Source: Muribaculaceae bacterium (GTDB lineage Bacteria > Bacteroidota > Bacteroidia > Bacteroidales > Muribaculaceae). Taken from it: 64,000 nt of DNA. The position numbers were made by a program, and so were the translations under genes. The stretch is taken from contig JAFQZK010000016.1 of assembly GCA_017405965.1 (NCBI GenBank), forward strand, positions 22,828 to 86,827. The letters run 5' to 3'. Position 1 is the stretch's first letter, and each line of letters begins with the position of its first letter. Below, piece by piece: positions 1-8,002 of the stretch. The notes under the pieces were generated by a model. It was given only the letters and a program-made list of their open reading frames with translations, searched no databases and was not told the origin of the DNA.

Positions 1-1728
1 AACCTGGGCCTGCACCGCTACAAGGGCGACACCTACAGTCCCAACGGACACAAGTACATCCGCGAGTATGACTGCGAGCGCGTTCCCACGACGACCTATC
101 GTGTGGGAGGTGTGATTCTCAAGAAGGAGAAAATCTTCATCACTCACGAGAACCGCATCCTCATCCGCTACACCCTCGTTGACGCCCACTCGGCAACGAC
201 GTTGCAGTTCCGGCCCTTCCTGGCCTTCCGCAACGCCAACGACCTGTGTGTAGAGAATGCTGTCGCCAGTCGTGACTATCAAGAGGTGTCGAACGGTATC
301 GCCACCTGCATGTACAACGGCTATCCCACACTGTACATGCAGATGAACCACAAGCCCCGCTTCGTGTTTGACCCGCACTGGTACAAGAACATCGAGTACA
401 TCAAGGACCAGGAGCGCGGCATCCCCTACAGCGAGGATCTGTATGTTCCCGGCTACTTCGAGGTAGAGATCAAGAAGGGCGAGCCGCTCATCTTCTCGGC
501 CGGTGTCGAGGAGGTGAACACCCGCACGCTCACCAAGATGTATGAGGACGAGATCAAGCCGCGCACCCCGCGCACGAGCTTCTACAACTGTATGAAGAAC
601 AGCGCCAAGCAGTTCTACATCACCAACAACGAGGGCCACTACCTGCTGGCCGGTTATCCGTGGTTCAAAATCCGCGCCCGCGACGAGTTCATCGCGCTGC
701 CGGGCTGCACGCTGTCGGTTCACCACCGCCAGGACTTCGAGCTTATCATGGACACCGCTCAGCGCGCCCTCTACGACTGGATGCGCGACGGCACCCTCGA
801 CAAGCACCTCGACGGTCTCGAATTGCCTGACATTCCCTTGTGGGCCATCTGGGCCGTGCAACGCTATGCCCATGACCTGAATGCCGAAGCTGCCCGCGAG
901 CGCTACGGCCAATTGGTCAAGGACCTGATCAATTTCATCATCAACGGCCACCATCCCAACCTCAAGCTCGAGGACAACGGCCTGCTGACCACCGACGGCA
1001 CCAAGCGTCCCGTCTCGTGGATGAACAGCACCCACCCCGACGGCACACCGCTGATTCCGCGCACAGGCTACCTGGTTGAATTCAACGCCTTGTGGTACAA
1101 TAACCTGCGCTTTGTGACCGATGAGCTGTTTGCCAAGCAAGAAGAGGAAAAGGATTTCGTGGAGTGCTGCGCCAAGATTGCCGAAAAATGCAAACCGGCA
1201 TTTGTCGAGACCTTCATGACCGACTACGGCTACCTGTATGACTATGTGAACGGCAGTTACACCGACCTGAGCGTGCGTCCCAACATGGTCATCGCCGCCG
1301 GTCTCGACTACAGTCCGCTTGACCGCCGCCAGCGCAAGCGCGTGCTCGACATCGCCACACGCGAGCTGTTGACGCCCAAGGGCCTGCGTACCCTCAGCCC
1401 CAACAGCTACGGCTACATCCCCTGGTACCTGGGCACCCCCGAGGAGCGCCAGACAGCCTACTATGCCGGCAGCGCCCGTCCGTGGCTGATGGACTTCTAC
1501 AGCAAGGCCTACATCCGCGTGTTCGGTCTCAACAGCATCTCGTTCATCGAGAGGATGATGATCGGCTTCGAGGACGAGATGAAGGAATGCTGCATCGGCT
1601 CGCTGAGCGAACTGTATGACGGCAACCCGCCCTTCATCGGCCGCGGCGCCGTGAGCTTCGCTCCCAACGTGGGTGGCATCCTGCGCGTACTGCGCACCTT
1701 CAAGAACCTTCACATCATTGACGAATAA
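1..1728 (+). CDS. Glycogen debranching enzyme (amylo-alpha-1,6-glucosidase type), 5'-truncated by window edge
   Basis: The reading frame is open from base 1, so the gene starts outside the window; the in-frame GTG at 103 is internal. 575 residues are visible, and I estimate some 70 are missing from the usual ~645. The early part resembles the GDE N-terminal domain and the rest an (alpha/alpha)6 toroid with conserved stretches such as YPWFKIRARDEF and GYLVEFNALWYN. The enzyme is expected to cleave alpha-1,6 branches of glycogen in the cytoplasm. The next gene, a glycosyltransferase, starts 21 bases after the stop behind a rare good Shine-Dalgarno, and a GH57 amylase follows, which is the usual Bacteroidetes glycogen cluster. 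Assignment is from family knowledge and context. Confidence 0.88.
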   Translation, partial: NLGLHRYKGDTYSPNGHKYIREYDCERVPTTTYRVGGVILKKEKIFITHENRILIRYTLVDAHSATTLQFRPFLAFRNANDLCVENAVASRDYQEVSNGIATCMYNGYPTLYMQMNHKPRFVFDPHWYKNIEYIKDQERGIPYSEDLYVPGYFEVEIKKGEPLIFSAGVEEVNTRTLTKMYEDEIKPRTPRTSFYNCMKNSAKQFYITNNEGHYLLAGYPWFKIRARDEFIALPGCTLSVHHRQDFELIMDTAQRALYDWMRDGTLDKHLDGLELPDIPLWAIWAVQRYAHDLNAEAARERYGQLVKDLINFIINGHHPNLKLEDNGLLTTDGTKRPVSWMNSTHPDGTPLIPRTGYLVEFNALWYNNLRFVTDELFAKQEEEKDFVECCAKIAEKCKPAFVETFMTDYGYLYDYVNGSYTDLSVRPNMVIAAGLDYSPLDRRQRKRVLDIATRELLTPKGLRTLSPNSYGYIPWYLGTPEERQTAYYAGSARPWLMDFYSKAYIRVFGLNSISFIERMMIGFEDEMKECCIGSLSELYDGNPPFIGRGAVSFAPNVGGILRVLRTFKNLHIIDE

Positions 1729-1748
1729 CCAAGAGGAGGAAACAAGAT

Positions 1749-3011
1749 ATGAAAGCATTAATGTTTGGCTGGGAATTTCCGCCTCACATCCTGGGTGGAC
1801 TGGGAACAGCGAGTTACGGACTCACCAAGGGCATGTGGGAGAACGGTGACATGGACATCACCTTTGTCATCCCCAAGCCCTGGGGCGACGAGCCCAAAGA
1901 TTTCGCCAATATCATCGGCGCCAACAGCACGCCGGTAGCGTGGCGCGACGTGAACTGGGACTATGTGCAGAGCCGCATCGGCAACGTGATGGATCCCCAG
2001 ATGTACTTCAACCTGCGCGACCACATCTACGGCGACTTCAACTACATGAGCACCAACGACCTGGGCTGCATTGAGTTCTCCGGTCGTTACCCCGAGAATC
2101 TGCTCGAGGAAATCAACAACTATAGCATCGTTGCCGGCGTTATCGCCCGCACCGTGGACTGTGACGTGATCCACAGCCATGACTGGCTCACCTACCCTGC
2201 CGGCATCCACGCCAAGCAGGTGACGGGCAAGCCCCTGGTCATCCACGTTCACGCCACCGACTTTGACCGCTCTCGCGGCAATGTCAACCCCACGGTCTTC
2301 AGCATCGAGAAGGACGGCATGAACAACGCCGACCACATCATCACCGTGAGCAACCTGACGCGCCGCACCGTTATCGAGAAATACGGCATCAGCCCCGACA
2401 AGGTGACGACGGTGCACAACGCCGTCGAGCCCCTCAACGAGGAACTGCTCAAACTCGAGGCACCTCCGGGCAAGACCAGCAAGGTGATCACCTTCCTGGG
2501 CCGCATCACCATGCAGAAGGGCCCCGAGTACTTCGTCGAGGCCGCTGCACAGGTACTGCACAAGGTCAACAACGCCCAGTTCGTCATGGCCGGCAGCGGC
2601 GACATGATGGACAAGATGATACGTCTGGCCGCCAAGCGCGATATCGCCGACCGCTTCCACTTCACCGGCTTCCTCAAGGGCAAGCAGGTATATGAGATGC
2701 TGGCAGCGAGTGACGTGTACATCATGCCGTCGGTGAGCGAGCCCTTCGGTATCTCGCCGCTCGAGGCGATGCAGATGGGCGTGCCGTCGATCATCAGCAA
2801 GCAGAGCGGATGCGCCGAGATTCTTGACAACGTCATCAAGATCGACTACTGGGACATCAATGCCATGGCCGATGCCATCTACAGCATCATCCAGTACCCT
2901 GCGATGTTCAACGAGTTGCGCGAGCAAGGCCTTGCCGAGGTGAACCAGATCACCTGGGACAAAGCCGGTGCCAAGGTCATCAACATCTACCGCAACCTGA
3001 TCAACCGGTAG
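1749..3011 (+). CDS. Glycogen-synthase-like glycosyltransferase (GT4/GT5 type)
   Basis: 420 residues with a GT-B fold. The N-terminus has the starch/glycogen synthase-like GWEFPPHILGGLGTAS segment and the C-terminal domain has GRITMQKG and the E-x7-E motif (EPFGISPLE, Glu about 331 and 339) that binds the nucleotide-sugar donor. It probably extends alpha-1,4-glucan from UDP- or ADP-glucose. A strong ribosome binding site (gaggagga, 1733-1740) precedes the ATG, unusual here. It sits between the debranching enzyme and the GH57 amylase. Donor specificity cannot be read from sequence; annotation pipelines variously call this family glycogen synthase or GT4. Confidence 0.87.
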   Translation: MKALMFGWEFPPHILGGLGTASYGLTKGMWENGDMDITFVIPKPWGDEPKDFANIIGANSTPVAWRDVNWDYVQSRIGNVMDPQMYFNLRDHIYGDFNYMSTNDLGCIEFSGRYPENLLEEINNYSIVAGVIARTVDCDVIHSHDWLTYPAGIHAKQVTGKPLVIHVHATDFDRSRGNVNPTVFSIEKDGMNNADHIITVSNLTRRTVIEKYGISPDKVTTVHNAVEPLNEELLKLEAPPGKTSKVITFLGRITMQKGPEYFVEAAAQVLHKVNNAQFVMAGSGDMMDKMIRLAAKRDIADRFHFTGFLKGKQVYEMLAASDVYIMPSVSEPFGISPLEAMQMGVPSIISKQSGCAEILDNVIKIDYWDINAMADAIYSIIQYPAMFNELREQGLAEVNQITWDKAGAKVINIYRNLINR

Positions 3012-3033
3012 CATCTTTTGCCTATTGCATCAA

Positions 3034-3048
3034 CCGCCCTTTGGGCGG
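3034..3048. repeat. Small GC-rich hairpin upstream of the GxxExxY gene
   Basis: Inverted repeat ccgccc-ttt-gggcgg between the glycosyltransferase stop and the next ATG. No T-run follows, so it is a weak terminator at best. A second hairpin of the same size lies just after the GxxExxY gene (3581-3595). Confidence 0.5.
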
Positions 3049-3075
3049 GAAATTAAACAAATTTTAATTGTTTAA

Positions 3076-3552
3076 ATGACAGCTAAAGAACATAATGAGT
3101 TTTACAAATTCTTCTATGACATCACCGGTGAAGCCATGAATGTTCACAGTGAATATCATGAAGGATTGCTAGAATCGGCATACGAAGCTGCGTTAACATA
3201 TCTGCTCAAGTCCAAGGGATATTCAGTAGACAGACAAGTATATCTGCCAATCTATTGGAAAGACGTGAAGTTAGAACAACATTATTGCATGGATTTGGTT
3301 ATTAACAAAGATATTATAGTTGAGCTCAAGGCCATAAGTAATATCGGAAAGCCACATCGCAAACAATTGTGGAATTATATGAACCTCACTCACAAACCCT
3401 TTGGAATGCTAATGAACTTTGGAGCAGAGACATTTTATAGTGAATGGTATCACCGTCACGAGGATGGAACCATCGAAAAAATAATTTGGCGCAATCCTAT
3501 CGATGAGCTGATTGAGCAAAGGACAGATAGAATCATCAATAAACTCATGTGA
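3076..3552 (+). CDS. GxxExxY protein (PD-(D/E)XK-like small protein)
   Basis: 158 residues carrying the defining motif G-L-L-E-S-A-Y at residues 30-36 and a nuclease-like Asp73...Glu83-x-Lys85 arrangement (MDLVIN...VELKA). This family is widespread in Bacteroidetes and has no settled function; relation to PD-(D/E)XK nucleases is inferred from the motif. Base composition is much more AT-rich than both neighbours, and it separates two genes of the glycogen cluster, with a small hairpin on each side. It looks like a later arrival. Family membership is confident; function is unknown. Confidence 0.85.
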   Translation: MTAKEHNEFYKFFYDITGEAMNVHSEYHEGLLESAYEAALTYLLKSKGYSVDRQVYLPIYWKDVKLEQHYCMDLVINKDIIVELKAISNIGKPHRKQLWNYMNLTHKPFGMLMNFGAETFYSEWYHRHEDGTIEKIIWRNPIDELIEQRTDRIINKLM

Positions 3553-3580
3553 TCTAAATGATTTGAATTTGATTAATTTC

Positions 3581-3595
3581 CCGTGCGAAGCACGG
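3581..3595. repeat. Small hairpin downstream of the GxxExxY gene
   Basis: Perfect 6-bp stem ccgtgc-gaa-gcacgg, 28 bases after the stop, followed by AT-rich sequence without a clear T-run. With the hairpin at 3034-3048 it brackets the AT-rich gene. Confidence 0.5.
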
Positions 3596-3635
3596 TCAAT
3601 ATATTAGAATAAATCAATTAAAAACTAAATAAGAT

Positions 3636-5201
3636 ATGAAAGCGATTTGTTTTTATTTTCAGATTCATCAGCCGTTCCGCCTGAAGCATTACCGCTTCTT
3701 TGACATCGGCAACGACCACTACTACTACGATGACTTTGCCGACGACGACATCATCACGCGCATCGCCCAGCGGTCTTACCTGCCTGCCAACGAGATGCTG
3801 CTCGACATGATCAAGGAGCACGGCAAGAAGTTCAAGGTGGCTTTCTCCATCAGCGGCACCGCCCTCGAGCAGCTCGAGCAGTATGTGCCCGAGTTCATCG
3901 ACTCGATGAAGGAGCTGGCTGCCACCGGCTGTGTCGAGTTCTTGAGCGAGACCTATGCCCATAGCCTGTCATCGCTCTACGACCCCGAGGAGTTCGCTCT
4001 CCAGGTCAAGGCTCACGACGAGAAGATTTTCCAACTGTTCGGCCAGCGTCCCAAGGTGTTCCGCAACACCGAGCTCATCTACGACGACGACATCGCCTCG
4101 ATGGTCTATTCCATGGGCTTCAAGGCCGCCATCACCGCCGACGCCAAGCACGTGCTGGGCTGGCGCTCGCCTAACTTCCTGTACTGCTCGGCTTCGGCAC
4201 CCAAACTCAAACTGATGCTGAAGAACGGCAAGCTGAGCGACGACATCTCGTTCCGTTTCAGCAATCCCGAGTGGGCTTCCTATCCTCTCACGGCCGACAA
4301 GTATATTAACTGGATCAACGAGTTGCCGCAAGAGGAGCAGTTGGTGAACCTGTTCATGAACTATGACGCATTCGGTGAATTGCAACCGCGCGAGAGCGGC
4401 ATCTTTGAATTCATCAAAGCGTTACCCCGCTTTGCCGCCGAACATGACATCCAGTTCTGGACGCCCAGCGAGGTCGTTTCCAAGTTCAAACCTGTTGCCG
4501 AGCTCGCCGTTCCCTACCCCATGTCCTGGACTGATGAGGCCCGCGACACCAGCGCATGGTTGGGCAATACGCTGCAGCAGGAAGCAGTGAGGAAGCTCTA
4601 CTCCATCGGTGAGCGCGTGCGCCTGTGCAGGGATCGCCGCATCAAGCAAGACTGGAACTACCTGCAGGCCAGTGACCACTTCTTCTACATGTCCACCAAG
4701 CACAACGATGACGGCTCGGTACACTCTCACTACAGCCCGTATGACTCGCCCTACACCGCCTTCACCAACTACATGAACGTGCTGAGCGACTTCATGACAC
4801 GTGTCGAGGAGCAGTATCCCACCAGCATCGACAACGAAGAGCTGAACTCACTGCTGCTCACCATCCGCAATCAGGAGCAGGAGATCGAGAAACTGCACCG
4901 CGAGGTAGAGATGATGCGCAACAACATCGTCAAGGACACCACCGGCGACTTCCCCATCGACATGCCCATCGAGGTGCCTGATCCTGTTGCGGCACCCGTT
5001 CTCGACGTGGGACCCACTCTCGAAGAGAAACCTGCGCCCAAGAAAAAGGCACCAGCCGCTAAGAAGGCGCCGGCTGCTAAAAAGGCAGAGCCCAAGAAGC
5101 CAGCGGCAAAAAAGGCACCGGCTGCTAAAAAGGCAGAGCCCAAGAAGCCAACGGCAAAAAAGGCACCGGCTAAGAAGCCAGCGGCCAAGAAGACAAAATA
5201 A
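3636..5201 (+). CDS. GH57 alpha-amylase/glucanotransferase with coiled coil and Lys/Ala/Pro-rich tail
   Basis: 521 residues. GH57 motifs are visible: HQPFR (residues 11-15), the nucleophile region FRNTELIY with Glu146, and the acid/base region FMNYDAFGE with Asp244. No signal peptide, so it should act on intracellular alpha-glucan with the debranching enzyme and synthase upstream. After the catalytic part (to about residue 400) comes a coiled coil (NQEQEIEKLHREVEMM) and then a strongly basic tail rich in AAKKAP and AEPKKP that resembles histone H1 tails. The tail is encoded by a 48-bp tandem repeat. The amylase call is firm; the tail's role is unknown. Confidence 0.9.
   Translation: MKAICFYFQIHQPFRLKHYRFFDIGNDHYYYDDFADDDIITRIAQRSYLPANEMLLDMIKEHGKKFKVAFSISGTALEQLEQYVPEFIDSMKELAATGCVEFLSETYAHSLSSLYDPEEFALQVKAHDEKIFQLFGQRPKVFRNTELIYDDDIASMVYSMGFKAAITADAKHVLGWRSPNFLYCSASAPKLKLMLKNGKLSDDISFRFSNPEWASYPLTADKYINWINELPQEEQLVNLFMNYDAFGELQPRESGIFEFIKALPRFAAEHDIQFWTPSEVVSKFKPVAELAVPYPMSWTDEARDTSAWLGNTLQQEAVRKLYSIGERVRLCRDRRIKQDWNYLQASDHFFYMSTKHNDDGSVHSHYSPYDSPYTAFTNYMNVLSDFMTRVEEQYPTSIDNEELNSLLLTIRNQEQEIEKLHREVEMMRNNIVKDTTGDFPIDMPIEVPDPVAAPVLDVGPTLEEKPAPKKKAPAAKKAPAAKKAEPKKPAAKKAPAAKKAEPKKPTAKKAPAKKPAAKKTK
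5067..5171 (+). repeat. 48-bp in-frame tandem repeat encoding the basic tail
   Basis: Two near-identical 48-bp units start at 5067 and 5115 and a third partial unit at 5163. Each encodes 16 residues (APAAKKAEPKKP-A/T-AKK). The copies differ by very few bases, which indicates recent expansion or homogenisation. Confidence 0.85.
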
Positions 5202-5216
5202 CACTTCAACGTGATT

Positions 5217-5257
5217 GCACGAGTGGTTGTCAGCATGACAATCACTCGTGCTTGTTT
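5217..5257 (+). terminator. Intrinsic terminator of the glycogen cluster
   Basis: Arms gcacgagtg (5217-5225) and cactcgtgc (5243-5251) continue inward through a G-T pair into ttgtca/tgacaa with a gca loop, about 16 bp in all, followed by a T-rich stretch. It lies 15 bases after the GH57 stop. Confidence 0.8.
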
Positions 5258-5398
5258 ATCCCTAAGGGAATTATATCCCGCAACAAACACTTAGCGCCTT
5301 TGCGTGGGGATAAACAGCTTAATATTTACACCAGAATCCCAAATTATTAATTTTTGTTAAATTCTTAAGATAACTATGGTTTCTAGTTATAAATAATG

Positions 5399-5406
5399 TA
5401 TCTTTG
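5399..5406 (+). promoter_or_regulatory. -7 box of the LRR protein gene
   Basis: TAtcTTTG matches the Bacteroidetes -7 element; no convincing TTTG lies at -33. The expected start point is about 5412, giving a ~60-nt leader before the ATG at 5475. The spacer 5202-5474 otherwise holds the terminator and a short sequence (5294-5309) that recurs at 62303. Confidence 0.6.
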
Positions 5407-5474
5407 TCATAATTAGTATATTTTCCACTAGCATTTCTTATCAATTTACATATTAACCTCAAAAATTTTCAACT

Positions 5475-7823
5475 ATGATTAAAAAATCTCAATTTAAATT
5501 GCTAGCCATTGTCATGGCCTGCCTGCTATGTCATTCGGGCGCTTATGCCCAGGAGTATGACGATACTTGGACCATCGATGGCGTCGAGTATGCTTGGTCG
5601 TCGGGCGTAGCGGCCGTCATCGGTTGCTATAGTCAGCATCTTGTAGCGCCCCCCGAGGTCAATCTTTATCGCGATGATGGAGGCGAATATGTTGACAGGA
5701 TTGTTCCTGTGGGCGACGTTGCCCGCAACGCGTTTGAAGGGTCAAGTCTTATTACCGTGGATTTAGGCCCCAACGTAACAGATCTGAACTATCATTGTTT
5801 TTACAATTGCAACAGCATGACGGACATCGTATGCCGAAGCACGATCCCCCCCTATGTTAACTATGCGTTCTCATCCAGCATGTACAGCCGTGTGAAGGTT
5901 CATGTGCCGGCAAGTGCATACAACACCTACAAGGCCCACGCCGAATGGAAAAAATTCACTAACATTGTGGTCATTGACTCGGAATGGGGCGTGGACATCA
6001 ACAGCACCAATTTCCCCGATGCCAACTTCCGCAACTACCTGCTCACTCAATATCCCAAAGGTTACCTCACCCGGCAGGATATCCTGTCTCGCACCGAGCT
6101 CGACTTGTATAACAAGCGTATTTCCAACGCTAAAGGTATCGAATACTTCACCGCACTGACTTATCTAAACCTGGGTGTCAACAACCTGACATCAGTAGAC
6201 GTGTCAAGTAACACCGCCTTGCAGAAGTTGTTCCTGCAAGGCAACAATCTCAGCACCGTCTCGGTCACCTACCACAGCGCACTAACCACCCTGTGGGTGA
6301 GTGACAACCCGTCGCTGTATGGCGTCTTCTGCTGGCACAATGCGTTGACAAACTTTGACGTATCGGGATGTCCTGCATTAAAGAACATCAAGTGTTACAA
6401 TAATGCCAACTTAGCTCGAATAAACGGTTTGGCTGGTTGCACCGCTCTGGAGTACCTTGACTGCGAGGATTGCGCCATTACCGACTTGAGCGCCGTTAGT
6501 GGCTTGAATTCGCTCGCTACACTCCTCGCCAGCAACAACAAGATCACCACGCTTGATGTCAGCGGCAAGAGCTCTTTGACTCGCTTGAACTGCTACAACA
6601 ACCCACGGCTGACGACGATTAATTGCCAAAACTGCAGTTTGACCACTTTTGATTGTCATGGCTGTACAGCTTTGACTACGCTCAAATGCTGGAACAACAA
6701 ATTCTCTAGTTTCAACGTGACAGGCAACACCGCGCTCACCCATCTCGATTGCGCACCTTGTTCCACGCTGAGTTCCATCACCGGTCTTGCGAGCTGCACA
6801 GCGATGGAGAAGCTCATTTGCTACAGTAACGCCATGACCGAACTGAGCGACGCTATTTCCAACATGAACAATCTGGTAAAACTTGACTGCGATGGGACCC
6901 AGATAAGAAACCTCACGGTTCAAAACAAGAGTAAACTGACTGAGCTCAGATGTGACGTTTGTCCACAATTATTGTGGATAGAAATAACCGACAATGAGAA
7001 TCTTACTTCACTCATTTGCACAAACTGTCCCACACTTCAGCTGATCAGGTGTTCACACAACAACCTGCCATCGCTTGATGTTTCAGGCAACACGGCATTG
7101 ACAGCCCTGAACTGCTACAACAACCCCAATCTATCAAACATCACAAGTTTGTCGTCTTGCACCAACCTCATCCAACTCCAAGTCAATAACTGCAACTTCA
7201 GCACCCTTGACGTATCAAACTTTACCAAACTGCAAGAGTTGCGATGCCATGACAACAAACTGACGTCTCTTAACGTGTCGGGCAAGACCAAGCTGACGAC
7301 CTTGTACTGCGACAATAACCAGCTGAACTCACTTAATGTGCAAAATTGCAACGCCTTGGCAGTTTTGGATTGCCGAGATAACCAATTGAGAACGCTCAAT
7401 GTTCAGGGATGCAGTGCACTTCGTGACATGTATTGTTCGGGCAACTCCATTACCGAGTCGGGCATGACCACCTTGGTTAACACCATGCCCACGATCTCAA
7501 GTCCCAATACCGGCAATTTTTACGTGTTGTCCAGATTTGACGAGAATAATGTCCTCACCTCGGAGCACATCACTAATGCCAGGAACAAAAACTGGATTCC
7601 CTATAAATGGACAGGTACCAATTATGAAGAACTCTTCGCAGCAATACTAGGTGATGCTAACGGTGACGGTATCATCAACATCAGCGACGTGACATCTTTG
7701 CTCAATGCTGTGATCAGTGAAGATTTCAGCGGCATCGATATATCCAACTCTGACATGAACAATGACGGAATCATCAACATCACCGATGTGACGATGCTCG
7801 TCTCACTTGTCATGTCGATGTAA
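5475..7823 (+). CDS. Secreted Cys-containing leucine-rich repeat protein with dockerin-like C-terminus
   Basis: 782 residues. A signal peptide (cleavage near AYAQ, about residue 26) precedes a BspA-type LRR segment (residues about 55-165) and then many short LRRs of the form L-x-C-x-x-N/C-x-L running to about residue 680. The end (about 726-782) holds two calcium-loop repeats, DANGDGIINISDV and DMNNDGIINITDV, as in dockerin type I. No lipobox or type IX sorting tail is visible, so the dockerin-like end may be its anchor or partner-binding part. It is monocistronic, with its own promoter and a terminator at 7863. Likely a surface or secreted binding protein; the ligand is unknown. Confidence 0.85.
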   Translation: MIKKSQFKLLAIVMACLLCHSGAYAQEYDDTWTIDGVEYAWSSGVAAVIGCYSQHLVAPPEVNLYRDDGGEYVDRIVPVGDVARNAFEGSSLITVDLGPNVTDLNYHCFYNCNSMTDIVCRSTIPPYVNYAFSSSMYSRVKVHVPASAYNTYKAHAEWKKFTNIVVIDSEWGVDINSTNFPDANFRNYLLTQYPKGYLTRQDILSRTELDLYNKRISNAKGIEYFTALTYLNLGVNNLTSVDVSSNTALQKLFLQGNNLSTVSVTYHSALTTLWVSDNPSLYGVFCWHNALTNFDVSGCPALKNIKCYNNANLARINGLAGCTALEYLDCEDCAITDLSAVSGLNSLATLLASNNKITTLDVSGKSSLTRLNCYNNPRLTTINCQNCSLTTFDCHGCTALTTLKCWNNKFSSFNVTGNTALTHLDCAPCSTLSSITGLASCTAMEKLICYSNAMTELSDAISNMNNLVKLDCDGTQIRNLTVQNKSKLTELRCDVCPQLLWIEITDNENLTSLICTNCPTLQLIRCSHNNLPSLDVSGNTALTALNCYNNPNLSNITSLSSCTNLIQLQVNNCNFSTLDVSNFTKLQELRCHDNKLTSLNVSGKTKLTTLYCDNNQLNSLNVQNCNALAVLDCRDNQLRTLNVQGCSALRDMYCSGNSITESGMTTLVNTMPTISSPNTGNFYVLSRFDENNVLTSEHITNARNKNWIPYKWTGTNYEELFAAILGDANGDGIINISDVTSLLNAVISEDFSGIDISNSDMNNDGIINITDVTMLVSLVMSM

Positions 7824-7862
7824 CCCTTGCGGGCAAGATTCCCCAAATAATCACTTAATCAA

Positions 7863-7893
7863 CAAGGAGAGGGTGCCGGGCGCCCTCTCCTTG
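7863..7893 (+). terminator. Terminator hairpin after the LRR gene
   Basis: Stem caaggagagggtgc/gcgccctctccttg with a cgg loop and one G-T pair. Only a weak T-rich stretch follows. Confidence 0.7.
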
Positions 7894-7961
7894 TCATATG
7901 TTTGCAAGGTCAAAAGATATGGCGAAAAACAGATTTTTTATAAACCGAATGATATTTTTAT

Positions 7962-7969
7962 TATATTTG
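7962..7969 (+). promoter_or_regulatory. -7 box of the 5'-nucleotidase operon
   Basis: TAtaTTTG. Transcription would start near 7975, downstream of the ATG at 7898, which rules that start out and supports 7997 or 8003. Confidence 0.65.
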
Positions 7970-8002
7970 CAGGTTGAAACAAAAGCTAAAGAAGAAATGA
8001 TT

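Noticed and set aside
1758-3014. 418-residue open frame on the minus strand opposite the glycosyltransferase
   Set aside because: Antisense shadow of a GC-rich gene; composition rich in His/Val/Gly/Asp, no family motif, and the plus-strand frame has clear GT motifs.
7898-8002. Upstream start for the 5'-nucleotidase
   Set aside because: It lies before the promoter's -7 box at 7962, and the signal peptide begins at 7997/8003.
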